Part shown: piece by piece, positions 29,919 to 39,084 of the stretch
Layout of the letters: each line of letters starts with the position of its first letter
How positions within the stretch are numbered: position 1 is the stretch's first letter
Source of the DNA: Pseudonocardia sp. ICBG1293
GTDB lineage: Bacteria; Actinomycetota; Actinomycetes; Mycobacteriales; Pseudonocardiaceae
Reading direction: 5' to 3'
DNA: 64,000 nucleotides
Assembly: GCF_020131355.1 (NCBI RefSeq)
Contig: NZ_JAHLEL010000038.1
Coordinates: 806,001 to 870,000 of the forward strand
Program-made: the position numbers and the translations under genes
Notes under the pieces: model-generated
The model's input: the letters and a program-made list of their open reading frames with translations, nothing else
The model's database searches: none
Told to the model about the DNA's origin: nothing

Positions 29919-30698
29919 GTGACCGAATTCGTGAGCCTGTCCGTGGACGACGGCGTCGGGACGATCCGGATCGACCGGCCGCCGATGAACGCCCTGAACC
30001 GCCAGATCCAGGGCGAGCTGCTGGAGGTGGCCGACGAGGCCGCCACCCGCGCCGACGTGCGTGCCGTCGTCGTGTACGGCGGGGAGAAGACCTTCGCCGC
30101 GGGCGCGGACGTCAAGGAGATGGCGTCGATGTCCTACTCCGACATGGCGCCGCAGGCGCGGCGGCTCTCCGCCGGGCTGGGCGCGATCTCCACCATCCCG
30201 AAGCCGACCGTCGCCGCGGTGACCGGCTACGCCCTCGGCGGCGGCCTGGAGGTCGTCCTCGGCGCGGACCGCCGCATCGCCGGCGACAACGTCAAGCTCG
30301 GCTTCCCCGAGATCCTGCTCGGCATCTTCCCCGGCGGCGGCGGCACCCAGCGCGCCGCACGGCTGATCGGACCCTCCCACACCAAGGACCTGATCTACAC
30401 CGGCCGCATGGTCAAGGCCGACGAGGCCCTGGCTATCGGCCTGGTCGACGAGGTCGTGCCGGCCGACGAGGTCTACACCCGCGCCGTCGCGTGGGCGCGG
30501 CAGTTCACCGCGGGCCCCGCCCTGGCCTACGCCGCGGCGAAGAAGGCCGTCGACAACGGCCTCGACACCGACCTGCGCACCGGCCTGGACATCGAGTCGG
30601 AGCTGTTCGCGGGCGTGTTCGCCACCGACGACGCGAAGGCCGGCATGGCCAGCTTCGTCGAGAACGGCCCCGGCAAGGCCACCTTCACCGGCCGCTGA
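29919..30698 (+). CDS. Enoyl-CoA hydratase/isomerase (EchA17-like)
   Basis: Crotonase-fold enzyme of 259 aa, expected to hydrate 2-trans-enoyl-CoA in beta-oxidation or a related pathway. First oxyanion-hole segment FAAGADVKEMAS, second GYALGGGLEVVLGADRRIA. Catalytic Glu equivalents lie in ALGGGLEV and FPEILLGIFPGGGGTQR; both are kept, which supports hydratase rather than isomerase only. GTG 29919 is the likely start (VTEFVSLSV). It matches Rv3039c and keeps the same neighbours. Confidence 0.9.
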   Translation: MTEFVSLSVDDGVGTIRIDRPPMNALNRQIQGELLEVADEAATRADVRAVVVYGGEKTFAAGADVKEMASMSYSDMAPQARRLSAGLGAISTIPKPTVAAVTGYALGGGLEVVLGADRRIAGDNVKLGFPEILLGIFPGGGGTQRAARLIGPSHTKDLIYTGRMVKADEALAIGLVDEVVPADEVYTRAVAWARQFTAGPALAYAAAKKAVDNGLDTDLRTGLDIESELFAGVFATDDAKAGMASFVENGPGKATFTGR

Positions 30699-30779
30699 GC
30701 CGCACCGCTCCCCGCCCGGCTGACCGACCCGCCCGGGCGGGGAGCAGGTCGGTCGCCGTGTTCTGCAAAACTCCTACTC

Positions 30780-31736
30780 ATGAGTTCGGACCCGGCGCCC
30801 ACCCCGCACGCCACCGCCGAGCAGGTCGAGGCGGCCTGGCACGACCCGAAGCTCGCCAACGTGCTCTACCACGACTGGGAGGCGGGCACCTACGACGGGA
30901 AGTGGTCGATCAGCTACGACGAGCGCTGCATCGACTACGCCGCGGGCCGGTTCCGTGCCGCGGCCCCGTGGGACGGCCGCCCCTACCTGCGCGCGCTGGA
31001 GCTGGGCAGCGGCACCGGGTTCTTTCTGCTGAACCTGATGCAGGCCGGCGTCGCCGATCGCGGCGTCGTCACCGACCTGTCCCCGGGCATGGTCTCCGCC
31101 GCCACCCGCAACGCCGAGCACCTCGGGCTGGAGGTGGAGGGCGCCGTCGTCGACGGTGAGCACATCCCGTTCCCCGACGACAGCTTCGACCTCGTCGTCG
31201 GCCACGCGGTGCTGCACCACATCCCCGATGTCGAGGCCGCGTTCCGCGAGGTCCTGCGGGTGCTGGAACCGGGCGGGCGGTTCGTGTTCGCCGGCGAGCC
31301 GACCACCGTCGGCGACGCCTACGCCCGCAGGCTCGGGCAGTGGACCTGGAAGGCCACCACCACGCTGACCCGGCTCGGCCCGCTGCAGGGGTGGCGCCGC
31401 CCGCAGCACGAGCTCGACGAGTCCTCCCGCGCCGCCGCGCTGGAGTCGGTCGTCGACATCCACACCTTCGACCCGGCCGACCTGGAGCGCACCGCGACCC
31501 GGGCCGGGGCCGAGGGTGTGCGCGCCTCCACCGAGGAGTTCGCCGCGGCCATGCTGGGCTGGCCGGTCCGGACCTTCGAGGCGGCCGTCCCGCCCGGCAA
31601 GCTCGGCTGGAACTGGGCGATGTTCGCCTACCACGGCTGGCAGCGGCTGTCCTGGCTCGACGAGCACGTGCTGAACCGGGTCGTGCCGCGCAGCTGGTTC
31701 TACAACGCCCTGATCACCGGTACCAAGCCGAGATGA
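30780..31736 (+). CDS. Class I SAM-dependent methyltransferase (Rv3038c-like)
   Basis: Rossmann-fold methyltransferase of 318 aa. Motif I is LELGSGTGFFLLNLM, the acidic residue of motif II in TDLSPGMV, and motif post-I DLVVGHAVLHHIPD, followed by RVLEPGGRFVF. The C-terminal ~100 residues after LGPLQGW are unlike simple small-molecule methyltransferases and have no visible domain. The substrate is unknown. Its TGA overlaps the ATG of the sensor kinase by ATGA, so it is translationally coupled to the two-component system and may be part of the same response. ATG 30780 lacks a strong ribosome binding site. Confidence 0.85.
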   Translation: MSSDPAPTPHATAEQVEAAWHDPKLANVLYHDWEAGTYDGKWSISYDERCIDYAAGRFRAAAPWDGRPYLRALELGSGTGFFLLNLMQAGVADRGVVTDLSPGMVSAATRNAEHLGLEVEGAVVDGEHIPFPDDSFDLVVGHAVLHHIPDVEAAFREVLRVLEPGGRFVFAGEPTTVGDAYARRLGQWTWKATTTLTRLGPLQGWRRPQHELDESSRAAALESVVDIHTFDPADLERTATRAGAEGVRASTEEFAAAMLGWPVRTFEAAVPPGKLGWNWAMFAYHGWQRLSWLDEHVLNRVVPRSWFYNALITGTKPR

Positions 31737-32908
31737 GCGTTCGGCCCCGGCGCGGCGCGTTGTCGGTCGGCATGGACGACGTGGAGCACCCGCTGGAGCC
31801 GTTCTGGCGCGGCGTCATCGCCTACCGGCTGCTGACCCTGCTGACCGTCGTCGGGGTGACGCTCTACCACCTGCGCACCGGCTACGAGCATCCGCTCGCG
31901 GCGGTCGGCGTACTCGTCCTGATGGCGGTGTGGACGGCGGTGACCTCCTGGGGCTACCTGGGCGGGCTGCCGGGTGCGCCGGACCGGCGCGGCCGGCTCG
32001 CGCTGGTCGACCTCGGGGTGTGCGTCGCGATCATGGCGACGACGCCGCTGGTCGTGCGCGCCGCCCACCTCGACGACGGCGGCCCGGGCATGGGGTCGAT
32101 CTGGACCTCCGGCGCGGTGCTGGCCTGCGCGGTCGCGTTCCGGATCACCGGCGGCGTGCTCGCCGCGCTCGTCGTCTCCGTGGCACTGGTGCTGTCCAAG
32201 CAGCGCTTCGGCGTGCTGGAGCTGGGGGACATGCAGCTGCTGGTGCTGGCCGGGCTGACCGTCGGGTTCGCCGCGCACGTGCTGGAGCGCACCGCGGCCC
32301 GGCTGCGCCGTCTCGTCGCCGAGCAGGCCGCCACCGCCGAGCGCGAGCGGCTCACCCGGGCCGTGCACGACGGCGTCCTGCAGGTGCTGGCACACGTCCA
32401 GCGCCGCGGTGCCGAGCTCGGCGGCGGTGCGACGGAACTCGGGGTGCTGGCCGGTGAGCAGGAGACCGCGCTGCGCGCCCTGCTGGCCGGGCCGGGCACG
32501 ACCGACGCGTCCGGGCGCCGTGACGTCGCCGCGGCCCTGCGGATCCTCGCCTCGGACCGGGTCACCGTCTCCGCCCCCGGACGGCCGGTGGAACTGGCCG
32601 CCCCGGTCGTCGACGAGGTGGAGGGGGCCGTCCGGGCCGCGCTCGCGAACGTCGCGCTGTACGCCGGCCCGGACGCGCGCGCCTGGGTCCTGGTCGAGGA
32701 GCTGCCCGGGGTGGTCGAGATCAGCGTCCGCGACGACGGCCCCGGCATCCCCGACGGCCGGCTCGCCGAGGCCGAGGCGCAGGGCCGGATGGGGGTGTCC
32801 CGCTCGATCCGCGGCCGCGTCGGCGACATCGGCGGGACACTGACGCTGGACACCGGACCGGACACCGGGACCGAATGGGTCATCCGGGTCCCCAGGGAGG
32901 ACACATGA
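31733..32908 (+). CDS. Sensor histidine kinase, MacS-like (NarL-type)
   Basis: Membrane sensor kinase of 391 aa. About six hydrophobic segments at residues 20-180 form an integral membrane input domain with no large extracellular loop. HisKA_3 dimerisation domain has the phosphoacceptor His212 (TRAVHDGVLQVLAH), and the ATPase domain shows VRDDGPGIPDGR (G1 box) and GRMGVSRSIRGRV (G2 region). It would phosphorylate the response regulator gene that follows with an ATGA overlap. The stimulus is unknown; similarly named MacS proteins of actinobacteria are linked to cell-envelope morphology, which I recall only at family level. Confidence 0.88.
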   Translation: MSVRPRRGALSVGMDDVEHPLEPFWRGVIAYRLLTLLTVVGVTLYHLRTGYEHPLAAVGVLVLMAVWTAVTSWGYLGGLPGAPDRRGRLALVDLGVCVAIMATTPLVVRAAHLDDGGPGMGSIWTSGAVLACAVAFRITGGVLAALVVSVALVLSKQRFGVLELGDMQLLVLAGLTVGFAAHVLERTAARLRRLVAEQAATAERERLTRAVHDGVLQVLAHVQRRGAELGGGATELGVLAGEQETALRALLAGPGTTDASGRRDVAAALRILASDRVTVSAPGRPVELAAPVVDEVEGAVRAALANVALYAGPDARAWVLVEELPGVVEISVRDDGPGIPDGRLAEAEAQGRMGVSRSIRGRVGDIGGTLTLDTGPDTGTEWVIRVPREDT

Positions 32909-33558
32909 GCATCCGGGTGATGGTCGTCGACGACCACCCGATCTGGCGGGAGGGCGTCGCCCGCGACCTCGCCGAGCGCGGCCTCGACGTCGTCGCGACG
33001 GCCCCGGACGCGCCCGCGGCCGTCCGGATCGCGACGGCCGTCCGGCCGGACGTGATCCTCATGGACCTCAACCTGGGCGCGACCTCCGGGGTGGACGCGA
33101 TCGCCGCCATCGGGCAGCAGAGCCCGGACAGCCGGGTGCTGGTGCTGTCCGCCTCGGGAGAGCACGCCGACGTGCTGGAGGCGGTCAAGGCCGGTGCTCT
33201 GGGCTACCTGGTGAAGTCGGCCGGGGTCGACGAGCTGCTGGAGGCGATCCGACGTACCGCCGACGGGGTCGCCGTGTTCACCCCGGGGCTGGCCGGGCTG
33301 GTGCTGGGGGAGTACCGGCGGCTCGCCGACACCCCGCGCACCGCCGACGGCGCCCCGGCCGTCCCGGCCCTCACCGAACGGGAGACCGAGGTGCTGCGCC
33401 TGGTGGCCAAGGGCATGACGGCCAAGCAGATCGCGGCGAAGCTCGTGGTCTCGCACCGGACCGTGGAGAGCCACGTGCAGAACACCCTGCGCAAGCTGCA
33501 GCTGCACAACCGCAGCCAGCTCGTCCGCTATGCGATCGAGCAGGGGCACGCCGACTGA
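32905..33558 (+). CDS. LuxR/NarL-family response regulator (MacR-like)
   Basis: Two-domain regulator of 217 aa. Receiver: DDHPIWREG acidic pocket, phospho-accepting Asp54 in ILMDLNLG, switch Ser in VLVLSASGE, and Lys in LVKSAG. DNA-binding GerE domain: LTERETEVLRLVAKGMTAKQIAAKL and VSHRTVESHVQNTLRKL. Overlap of ATG 32905 with the kinase stop (ATGA) makes the pair a single unit. Target genes are not identified. The adjacent broken LuxR gene at 34420-35033 is a paralogue with a similar C-terminal domain. Confidence 0.92.
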   Translation: MSIRVMVVDDHPIWREGVARDLAERGLDVVATAPDAPAAVRIATAVRPDVILMDLNLGATSGVDAIAAIGQQSPDSRVLVLSASGEHADVLEAVKAGALGYLVKSAGVDELLEAIRRTADGVAVFTPGLAGLVLGEYRRLADTPRTADGAPAVPALTERETEVLRLVAKGMTAKQIAAKLVVSHRTVESHVQNTLRKLQLHNRSQLVRYAIEQGHAD

Positions 33559-33696
33559 GCCCGCCCGGGAGCGACGAGGTGTGTTCCCTGCGGTGAGCGG
33601 GCGCAAACGGTAACGGGGGACACCCCCATCACGAACAGGTCACGGGACCCGGCAGACTCGGAGCAGCCCCCCGTCGCGCCACCCCCGGAGACGCCT

Positions 33697-34302
33697 GTGA
33701 CCGACCCGAGCGCGCTGATCGGGTACCTGCTCGAGAGCCCCTGGCTGGTGCCCCTGCTGGCCGTCGCGGTGATGTGCGACGGACCGTTCCCGTTCCTGCC
33801 GAGCGAGCCGGTGCTGTTCAGTGCCACGGCGGCTGCGCTGGCCGACGGTGACCGGTGGCGGATCGTGGCCCTGTTCGGTGCGGCGGTGGTCGGCTCCCTG
33901 CTCGGTGACGCACTGCTCTACGGGGTCGGGCGCAGCTCCCACTCGGTCGTCCGGGACCGCGGCCGCGGCGACGGGGTCGGCGCCTGGGTGCACCGGCACC
34001 TGCACCGCCGCCCGGTGGCGGCGCTGGTCGCGACCCGGCTGCTGCCCGGAGGGCGGCTGGCGGGGGTGTCCGCGGCCGGCCGGGTCCGGCTGCCGCTGCG
34101 CGCGTTCCTGCCCGCGACCGTCGCCAGCGCACTCGTGTGGAGCACCTGGATGACCGGCATCGGTGTGCTGGTCGGGCCGATCACGCACGGCAACCCGCTG
34201 ATGTCGGTGCTCGCCGGGTTCGTCCTGGCGGCACTCGTCGCGACCGCGGCCGCCGCGGCCAGGGCGTTGCTGCGGCTGCGCCGCCCCGCCGTCGCGGTCT
34301 GA
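33697..34302 (+). CDS. DedA family membrane protein
   Basis: Membrane protein of 201 aa with the VTT/DedA architecture. First re-entrant region FPFLPSEPVLFSATAAALADG with the conserved E-P, then GSLLGDALLYGVGR, and the second region TRLLPGGRLAGVSAAGRVRLPLRAF with the signature R-x-x-P-G-G-R arginines intact. Likely role in lipid-carrier (undecaprenyl phosphate or phospholipid) translocation. GTG 33697 is preceded by GGAG at 33688-33691. It stands alone, between the two-component system and a broken regulator. Confidence 0.85.
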   Translation: MTDPSALIGYLLESPWLVPLLAVAVMCDGPFPFLPSEPVLFSATAAALADGDRWRIVALFGAAVVGSLLGDALLYGVGRSSHSVVRDRGRGDGVGAWVHRHLHRRPVAALVATRLLPGGRLAGVSAAGRVRLPLRAFLPATVASALVWSTWMTGIGVLVGPITHGNPLMSVLAGFVLAALVATAAAAARALLRLRRPAVAV

Positions 34303-34419
34303 GGTCCGCGGGGCGTCCGCGTCCGGCCGGCCCGTTCCGCACGGTTCGACCCGCCTGCGGTGTTGCGGCACATGGCAAGCTGGGCCGTCCGGAGGAACGG
34401 GGCGGGGAGAACTGCAGAC

Positions 34420-35033
34420 GTGCACGACGACGGCGGCCGGATCTCGGCGGTGGTGGTGGGGCGGCCGGTGGTGCCGCCGGGGGTCGACGTCGTGGCCCGC
34501 GTGCCGCCCGCGCCGGCCGGGAGTGTCGCGGCCGCGGTCGACCGGGCCCGTCCCGATCTGGTCCTGGTCGACCTGGCCGGCCCGGAGGGTGCGGCGCCCG
34601 CGGTGATCGCCGCGGTGCTCGCCCGCGTCCCGGACGCGGCGGTGCTCGCCGTCGCCGACGGGGTCGCCGACCACGCCCGGGTCCTCGACGCGGTGCGCGT
34701 CTTGCGACCGGGGTCGCGACCGGTGCGGACCCCGCGGAGCTGGCCGTCGTCGCCGCGGAGGCGGTGGCGGGGCGGCCCGCGTTCTCACCGGGCCTGGCCG
34801 ATGTCGTCCTGGAGTCGGTCGCGACGCCCGCGCACGCCGTGCCGGAGCTCAGCCCGCGCGAGTCCGAGGTGCTGCGGCTGGTCGTCGAGGGGCTGACCGC
34901 GCGGCAGATCGCGGCCCGGCTGGTGCTGTCGCCCCGCACGGTGGAGAACCACGTGCAGCGGCTGCTGCGCAAGTTCGAGGTGCCCGGCCGCGCGGCACTG
35001 GTGCGGCACGCCATCGAGTACGGGCTCGCCTGA
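34420..35033 (+). pseudogene. LuxR-family response regulator, frameshifted
   Basis: The N-terminal half (VHDDGGRISAVVVGRPVVPP to VLDAVR, 34420-34700) resembles a receiver domain in fold pattern but lacks the N-terminal acidic pair; an Asp is kept in LVLVDLAG. The C-terminal half (34700-35033) lies in a different frame and is a complete GerE helix-turn-helix: LSPRESEVLRLVVEGLTARQIAARL and LSPRTVENHVQRLLRKFEV. Inserting one G near 34700-34705 joins them as DAVR-G-LATGVA. It is similar in the C-terminal part to the MacR-like regulator at 32905, so probably a duplicated regulator with a degenerate receiver. Whether the frameshift is real or an assembly error cannot be told here. Confidence 0.75.
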
Positions 35034-35043
35034 ACCGTCGTTT

Positions 35044-35080
35044 GTACGTTCCTACGTTCCTACGTATCTACGTACTATCG
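35044..35080 (+). promoter_or_regulatory. Tandem TACGT octamer repeats upstream of ArsR-like gene
   Basis: Four successive octamers TACGTTCC, TACGTTCC, TACGTATC, TACGTACT end 12 bases before ATG 35085. They are AT-rich against a >70% GC background and include the palindromes TACGTA and GTAC. A possible -10 (TACTAT, 35073-35078) is embedded. The most likely role is an operator bound by the regulator encoded just downstream, giving autoregulation. Confidence 0.6.
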
Positions 35081-35084
35081 TCGT

Positions 35085-35585
35085 ATGGCCGATCTCGACG
35101 CCCGGCTGCGCGCGGTCGAACGCGCCGTCGCGGACCTGCAGGACGCCCTCCGCCCGGCCGGTGATGACACCCCGGCGGCGACCCCGGACGACGCCCTGTG
35201 GGCGCTGACCGAGCTGGAGGCCCGCAGCCCCGGTGCGGTGCTGATGGCGGGCAGCGTGGCGGTCCCCGGCGCGGGCGCGGTCCGCTGGCAGTACGCCCGC
35301 CCCGGCGAGACCCTGCTCGACGCCGACTGGTCCGAGCTCAGCGGCACCCTCGACGCGCTCGCCCATCCCGCGCGGCTGGCGATCCTGCAGCACGTCCTGG
35401 GCGGGGTGCACAGCACCGCGCAGCTGCTGGAGCAGCCCTCGGTCGGCACGACCGGGCAGCTGCACCACCACCTGCGCCAGCTCGTCGCCGCAGGGTGGCT
35501 GGCCTCGACCCGGCGCGGCCACTACGAGGTGCCGGCCGCCCGCGTCGTCCCGCTGCTGGTCACCGTCCTGGCGGCGCACCGGTGA
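35085..35585 (+). CDS. ArsR-like winged-helix transcriptional regulator
   Basis: A 166-aa DNA-binding protein. An N-terminal coiled-coil-like stretch (DLDARLRAVERAVADLQDAL) is followed by a central segment, then a winged helix from about residue 85: LDALAHPARLAILQHVL, HSTAQLLEQPSVGTTGQLHHHLRQLVAAGWL. The form L-HP-RL-IL is the ArsR/HTH_20 signature. No metal-binding cysteines are seen, so a metal sensor is unlikely. Its GTGA overlap with the beta-lactamase-fold gene indicates an operon, and the octamer repeats just upstream suggest autorepression. Confidence 0.85.
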   Translation: MADLDARLRAVERAVADLQDALRPAGDDTPAATPDDALWALTELEARSPGAVLMAGSVAVPGAGAVRWQYARPGETLLDADWSELSGTLDALAHPARLAILQHVLGGVHSTAQLLEQPSVGTTGQLHHHLRQLVAAGWLASTRRGHYEVPAARVVPLLVTVLAAHR

Positions 35586-37068
35586 GCGGGCCCGCGCCGA
35601 CCACCACCGCGTCCACCGCGTCCACCGGGACGGCCGGACGCCGGATCGGGGTCGTCGCCGCCGCCGTCGCGGCGCTGGCGGTGCTCGTCGGGGCGGTCGC
35701 CGGCCCCGAGCGGCAACGGCTCGGGCCGCAGACCTCCGGCGACGCGGCCCTCGCCGACCGGGTCCGCGCCGCCGCGGGCGGGCACGACGGGTACCGGTCG
35801 CTCGCCGTCGCCGAGATCACCCCGACGACGGTCACCACCGCCGGGCTCGGTCCCGCGGACGGCGGGGCCCCCTTCGAGATCGGGTCGGTCACCAAGACGT
35901 TCACGGCCGCGGTGTTCGCCGACGCCGTGACCCGCGGCGAGGTGCGTCCCGACGAGCCGCTCGAGCGCGCGCTGCCGGAGCTGGCGGGCACCCCGGCGGG
36001 CGCGGTCACGCTCGCCGCGCTCGCCCAGCACCGTTCCGGGCTGCCGCCGCTGGGCGCGACCGCGGCCGCCCGGGCCCCGGCGGCGTCGGCGGCGAACCTG
36101 AACCCGTACTCCTCGACGACCACCGCGCAGCTCCTCGACGACGCCCGCGCCGCCCCGGTCGACCCGCAGCAGCCGCCCACCTACTCCAACCTCGGGGTCG
36201 CGCTGCTCGGGACGGCCCTCGTCCGCGCGGCCGGGGCCGAGGACTACCCGGCGCTGATCGCGGACCGGATCACCGGCCCGCTCGGGATGACCTCGACGAC
36301 CTTCGCCCGCACCGGTGCGCAGGTCCCGGACACCGCGGTGCCCGGGCACCGGGACAACGGCCGCCCCGCGCCCCGCTGGGTGGGCGAGGGCTACCTGCCC
36401 GCGGGGAGCTCCACGTTCTCGACCGTCGACGATCTCGCGCGCTGGGCGCAGGCCCAGCTCACCGGCGTCGCACCGGGGACCGGGGCGCTGACCCCGACCG
36501 CGCAGGACGCCCCCGGGACCGCGATCGGCTGGATCTGGGTCACCGGTGCGGCCACCGGTGCGGACGGCGCCCGGCACCCCTACGTCTGGCACAACGGCGC
36601 GACCGCGGGGTTCAGCAGCATGCTCGCCCTCGACCGCGACGGCGGGCGCGCCGTCGTCGTGCTCGGCGACACCACGGCCGGGGTCGAGCCGGTCGCCCGC
36701 ACCCTGCTGTTCGGCACACCCCCCGCCGGCGGCGGAGCGGACCTCCTCGCGTGGGTGCCGGTCGCGATCGCGGCGCTGTTCTCCCTGTTGGCGCTGCGCC
36801 GGGCGGTGCGGGAGGGGGCGCTGCTACCGATCGCCGACGGTCTGCTGACCGCGGTGTTCGGGCTGGTGCTGCTGTGGAACCGGGGACCGGGGCCTCGGTC
36901 GGGGGCTGGGTGTGGGGGCTGGCGCTCGCCCCGGCCGCGACGGCGCTGGTGGTCGCCGTGCTGCGGGGCCGCGGGCTCCCGCTCCGCCCGCCCGCACGCG
37001 TCGGTACGGCCTGGGCGGGGCTCGGGTTCTCGGCGGTGCTGGTCGCGGTGGCGGTGTGGGCGGGCTGA
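35582..37068 (+). CDS. Beta-lactamase family serine hydrolase, C-terminal membrane part frameshifted
   Basis: Class C beta-lactamase/DD-peptidase fold. An N-terminal TM (VVAAAVAALAVLVGAVAG) anchors it to the membrane, facing out. Catalytic motifs: Ser102-x-x-Lys105 in GSVTKTFT, Tyr201-Ser-Asn203 in TYSNLG, and HNG in WHNGATAGFSS (the KTG equivalent). From about residue 400 come membrane helices (LLAWVPVAIAALFSLLALRR, GLLTAVFGLVLLW). At the G-run 36882-36885 the frame must move by one base to continue as GASVGGWVWGLALAPAATAL and stop at 37068; without that correction the frame runs on, uninformatively, to 37333. Probably a cell-wall or ester hydrolase under the ArsR-like regulator, not necessarily a resistance enzyme. 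Confidence 0.8.
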
Positions 37069-37102
37069 GTCCGGGGTCCGGCCCTGCGGGAGCGGCGCCC
37101 GG

Positions 37103-38040
37103 CTACCGGGGCGCGGTGAGCCGGGCCAGTACGGCGTCGAGCACGGCCGGCACGTCCGGCGCGGACAGCACGTCCACCGGGCGGGTGCCCGGCTCGGCGG
37201 GCACGGTCGCCCCCGGGCCGGCCCGAACCCGGTGTCCACGGCCAGGGCGGTCGGGGTCGGGACGAGCGATCCGGGCGCGACGCACTCCAGCAGCGCCGTC
37301 GCATCGTGCAGGGCGACGGCGTCGCGGCCGTAGCGCTCCCGGTAGAACCGCATGTACGGGGCGATCATCGCGGCCAGCTCGGCCCCGACGGGATCGGCGT
37401 CGGCGAGCGCCGCGACCCATTCCGGTCCCGCGGCGCAGCCCAGCGTGGTCTCCAGCGGCACCAGGGCGACCGGTACGGAGCCCGCCCCGGGGTCCTGGGC
37501 GAGGACGCGGTGGGCGGCCTCCGGATCGGCGTGGACGTTGAACTCGGCGGCGCCGGTGACGTTCCCGCCGCCGATCGCCCCACCCATCACGACCACCCGC
37601 TCGATCCGCTCCGCCAGGTCGGGACGGGCGGCCAGCAGAATGGCGGTGTCGGTGAGCGGGCCGATCGAGGCGATCGTGACCGGCTCGGTCGCCTCCTCGA
37701 GCACCCGTGCCATCAGCGCGACCCCCGCCCCGGGTACCGGTGCGACCGGGTCGGGCAGCGAGGTGGCGCGCCCGCCGAGCCCGTCGGAGCCGTGCACGTG
37801 CCCGGCCCGCCGCTCGAGGCGGTGCACCAGCGGACGGGCCGCTCCGGGTGCCAGCGGGACCTCCGGCCGCCCGGCGAGGGCGAGCAGCCGTCCCGCGTTG
37901 GGCAGGGTGGCGTCCAGGCCGACGTTGCCGAAGGTGGCGACGACGGCCCGGACGTCCACCTCGGGACTGCGCAGGGCCAGGACGAGCGCGACGGCGTCGT
38001 CGACACCGGGGTCGGTCGAGATGATCAACGGGCGGGGCAC
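37103..38040 (-). pseudogene. Inosine-uridine preferring nucleoside hydrolase, frameshifted near the C terminus
   Basis: IUNH family enzyme cleaving the N-glycosidic bond of ribonucleosides. N-terminal Ca2+ site ISTDPGVDDAVALVLAL (Asp10, Asp14, Asp15), NVGLDATLPNAGRLLALAG, VVMGGAIGGGNVTGAAEFNVHADPEAAH (nucleoside site), and late HDATALLECV with the fourth metal-binding Asp. Up to residue ~275 it is intact; then in a C-run at 37210-37214 the frame is lost. One extra C (6 instead of 5) restores ARGATVPAEPGTRPVDVLSA and a normal end at 37103. The uncorrected frame would run to 36580, antisense to the neighbour. GTG 38040 is the start. The likely role is nucleoside salvage. Confidence 0.8.
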
Positions 38041-38073
38041 ACCGGCGAGCCTACGACCGGCTCGCCGGGGCGA

Positions 38074-38277
38074 TCACTCGCTGCGGGTCGGCTCGTCCTC
38101 GTTGTCGGCCTCGACCTCGCGGGCGGCCGCTCCGGTGGCTCCGGAGTCGTCGGTGGTCGTGTCGGGCCGCGGGTTGCCTGCCTTGTCGGTGTCGGCGCGG
38201 GAGGTGCCGCCGCCTCCGGAGGTCAGCTCGTCGGTACCGACGTCGGTGCCGTCGTCGGGCTGGCGGTGCTCGCTCAC
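38074..38277 (-). CDS. Small acidic disordered protein
   Basis: A 67-aa protein, start GTG 38277 (VSEHRQPDDGTDVGTDELTS) with GAGAGG about 8 bases upstream. It is rich in Asp, Thr, Gly and Glu with no hydrophobic core, so probably disordered. No recognisable family; small proteins of this composition are frequent in actinobacteria. It lies 33 bp upstream of the nucleoside hydrolase on the same strand and diverges from the acyltransferase gene. No function can be given. Confidence 0.5.
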   Translation of the reverse strand: MSEHRQPDDGTDVGTDELTSGGGGTSRADTDKAGNPRPDTTTDDSGATGAAAREVEADNEDEPTRSE

Positions 38278-38358
38278 GGGCGGGCCTCTCGGGTGGGGGA
38301 CGTGGTCCCGCCGGAGGTACCCGCCGTCGCCGGGGCGCACACGCCTAGTCTCTGCCGG

Positions 38359-39078
38359 GTGCGACGTCCGCCGATCCCCGACGCAGACCCGGAGCAGGTG
38401 AAGCTGTTCAGCCTCACCTCGCTGCGCTGGGTCCTGCGCCACCGTGCGTACAGCCCCTGGTACCTGCGGCGCTACTGGCGGCTGGCGAAGCTGCGGCTGC
38501 GGCACCCGCACGTCGTGCTGCGCGGCATGGTGTTCCTGGGCCGGGACGTGACCATCGAGGCCCGTCCCGGTTTCGGGCGGCTCGAGATCGGGCGGTGGGT
38601 GCACATCGGCGACGGCACCGCCCTGCGCTGCCACGAGGGCTCCATGCGGATCGGTGACAAGGTCGTCTTCGGCCGGGACAACACCGTCAACTGCTACCTC
38701 GACGTCGAGATCGGCGCGACGACGCTGGTCGCCGACTGGGTCTACGTCACCGACTTCGACCACCGCACGGCGGACGTCCGGCGCCCGATCAAGGACCAGG
38801 GCATCGTCAAGTCCCCGGTCCGGATCGGCGAGGGCTGCTGGCTCGGGGTGAAGACCTCGGTCCTGCGCGGTACCCGGATCGGCCCGGGCAGCGTCCTCGG
38901 GGCGCACGCCGTCGCGCGGGGGGACATCCCCGCCGAGTCGATCGCCGTCGGGACCCCGGCCCGGGTGGTGCGGGACCGGCGGGCCGACTACGAGGCCGCC
39001 GCCGCCGAGCGCGCCGCCGTCGCCGACATGGCCCGCAAGGCCGACCGCGCCCTGCAGGCCCGGCTCGACCGGGCCTGA
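38359..39078 (+). CDS. Left-handed beta-helix acyltransferase (Rv3034c-like)
   Basis: A 239-aa O-acyl/acetyltransferase with hexapeptide repeats. Repeats run from RLEIGRWVHIGDGTAL through MRIGDKVVFGRDNTV to VRIGEGCWLGVKTSVLRGTRIGPGSVLGAHAVARGDIPAESIAVGTPARVV, the last part being the usual end of LacA/MAT-type enzymes. The likely catalytic His is in VTDFDHRTADV. M. tuberculosis Rv3034c, its probable counterpart, lies in the gene group for methylglucose lipopolysaccharide and has been suggested to acylate it. Here it likewise lies next to the Rv3032-like gene (convergent). GTG 38359 starts 9 bp after a TAGTCT element, so the transcript may be leaderless. Confidence 0.85.
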   Translation: MRRPPIPDADPEQVKLFSLTSLRWVLRHRAYSPWYLRRYWRLAKLRLRHPHVVLRGMVFLGRDVTIEARPGFGRLEIGRWVHIGDGTALRCHEGSMRIGDKVVFGRDNTVNCYLDVEIGATTLVADWVYVTDFDHRTADVRRPIKDQGIVKSPVRIGEGCWLGVKTSVLRGTRIGPGSVLGAHAVARGDIPAESIAVGTPARVVRDRRADYEAAAAERAAVADMARKADRALQARLDRA

Positions 39079-39084
39079 GCGGGC

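Noticed and set aside
33615-33627. Hairpin GGGGG-ACA-CCCCC after the response regulator
   Set aside because: Only 5 bp of stem and no T-run; too weak to call a terminator in this GC content.
36580-37102. C-terminal extension of the nucleoside hydrolase frame
   Set aside because: Produced by the frameshift at 37210-37214; it is antisense to the beta-lactamase-fold gene and unlike any IUNH protein.
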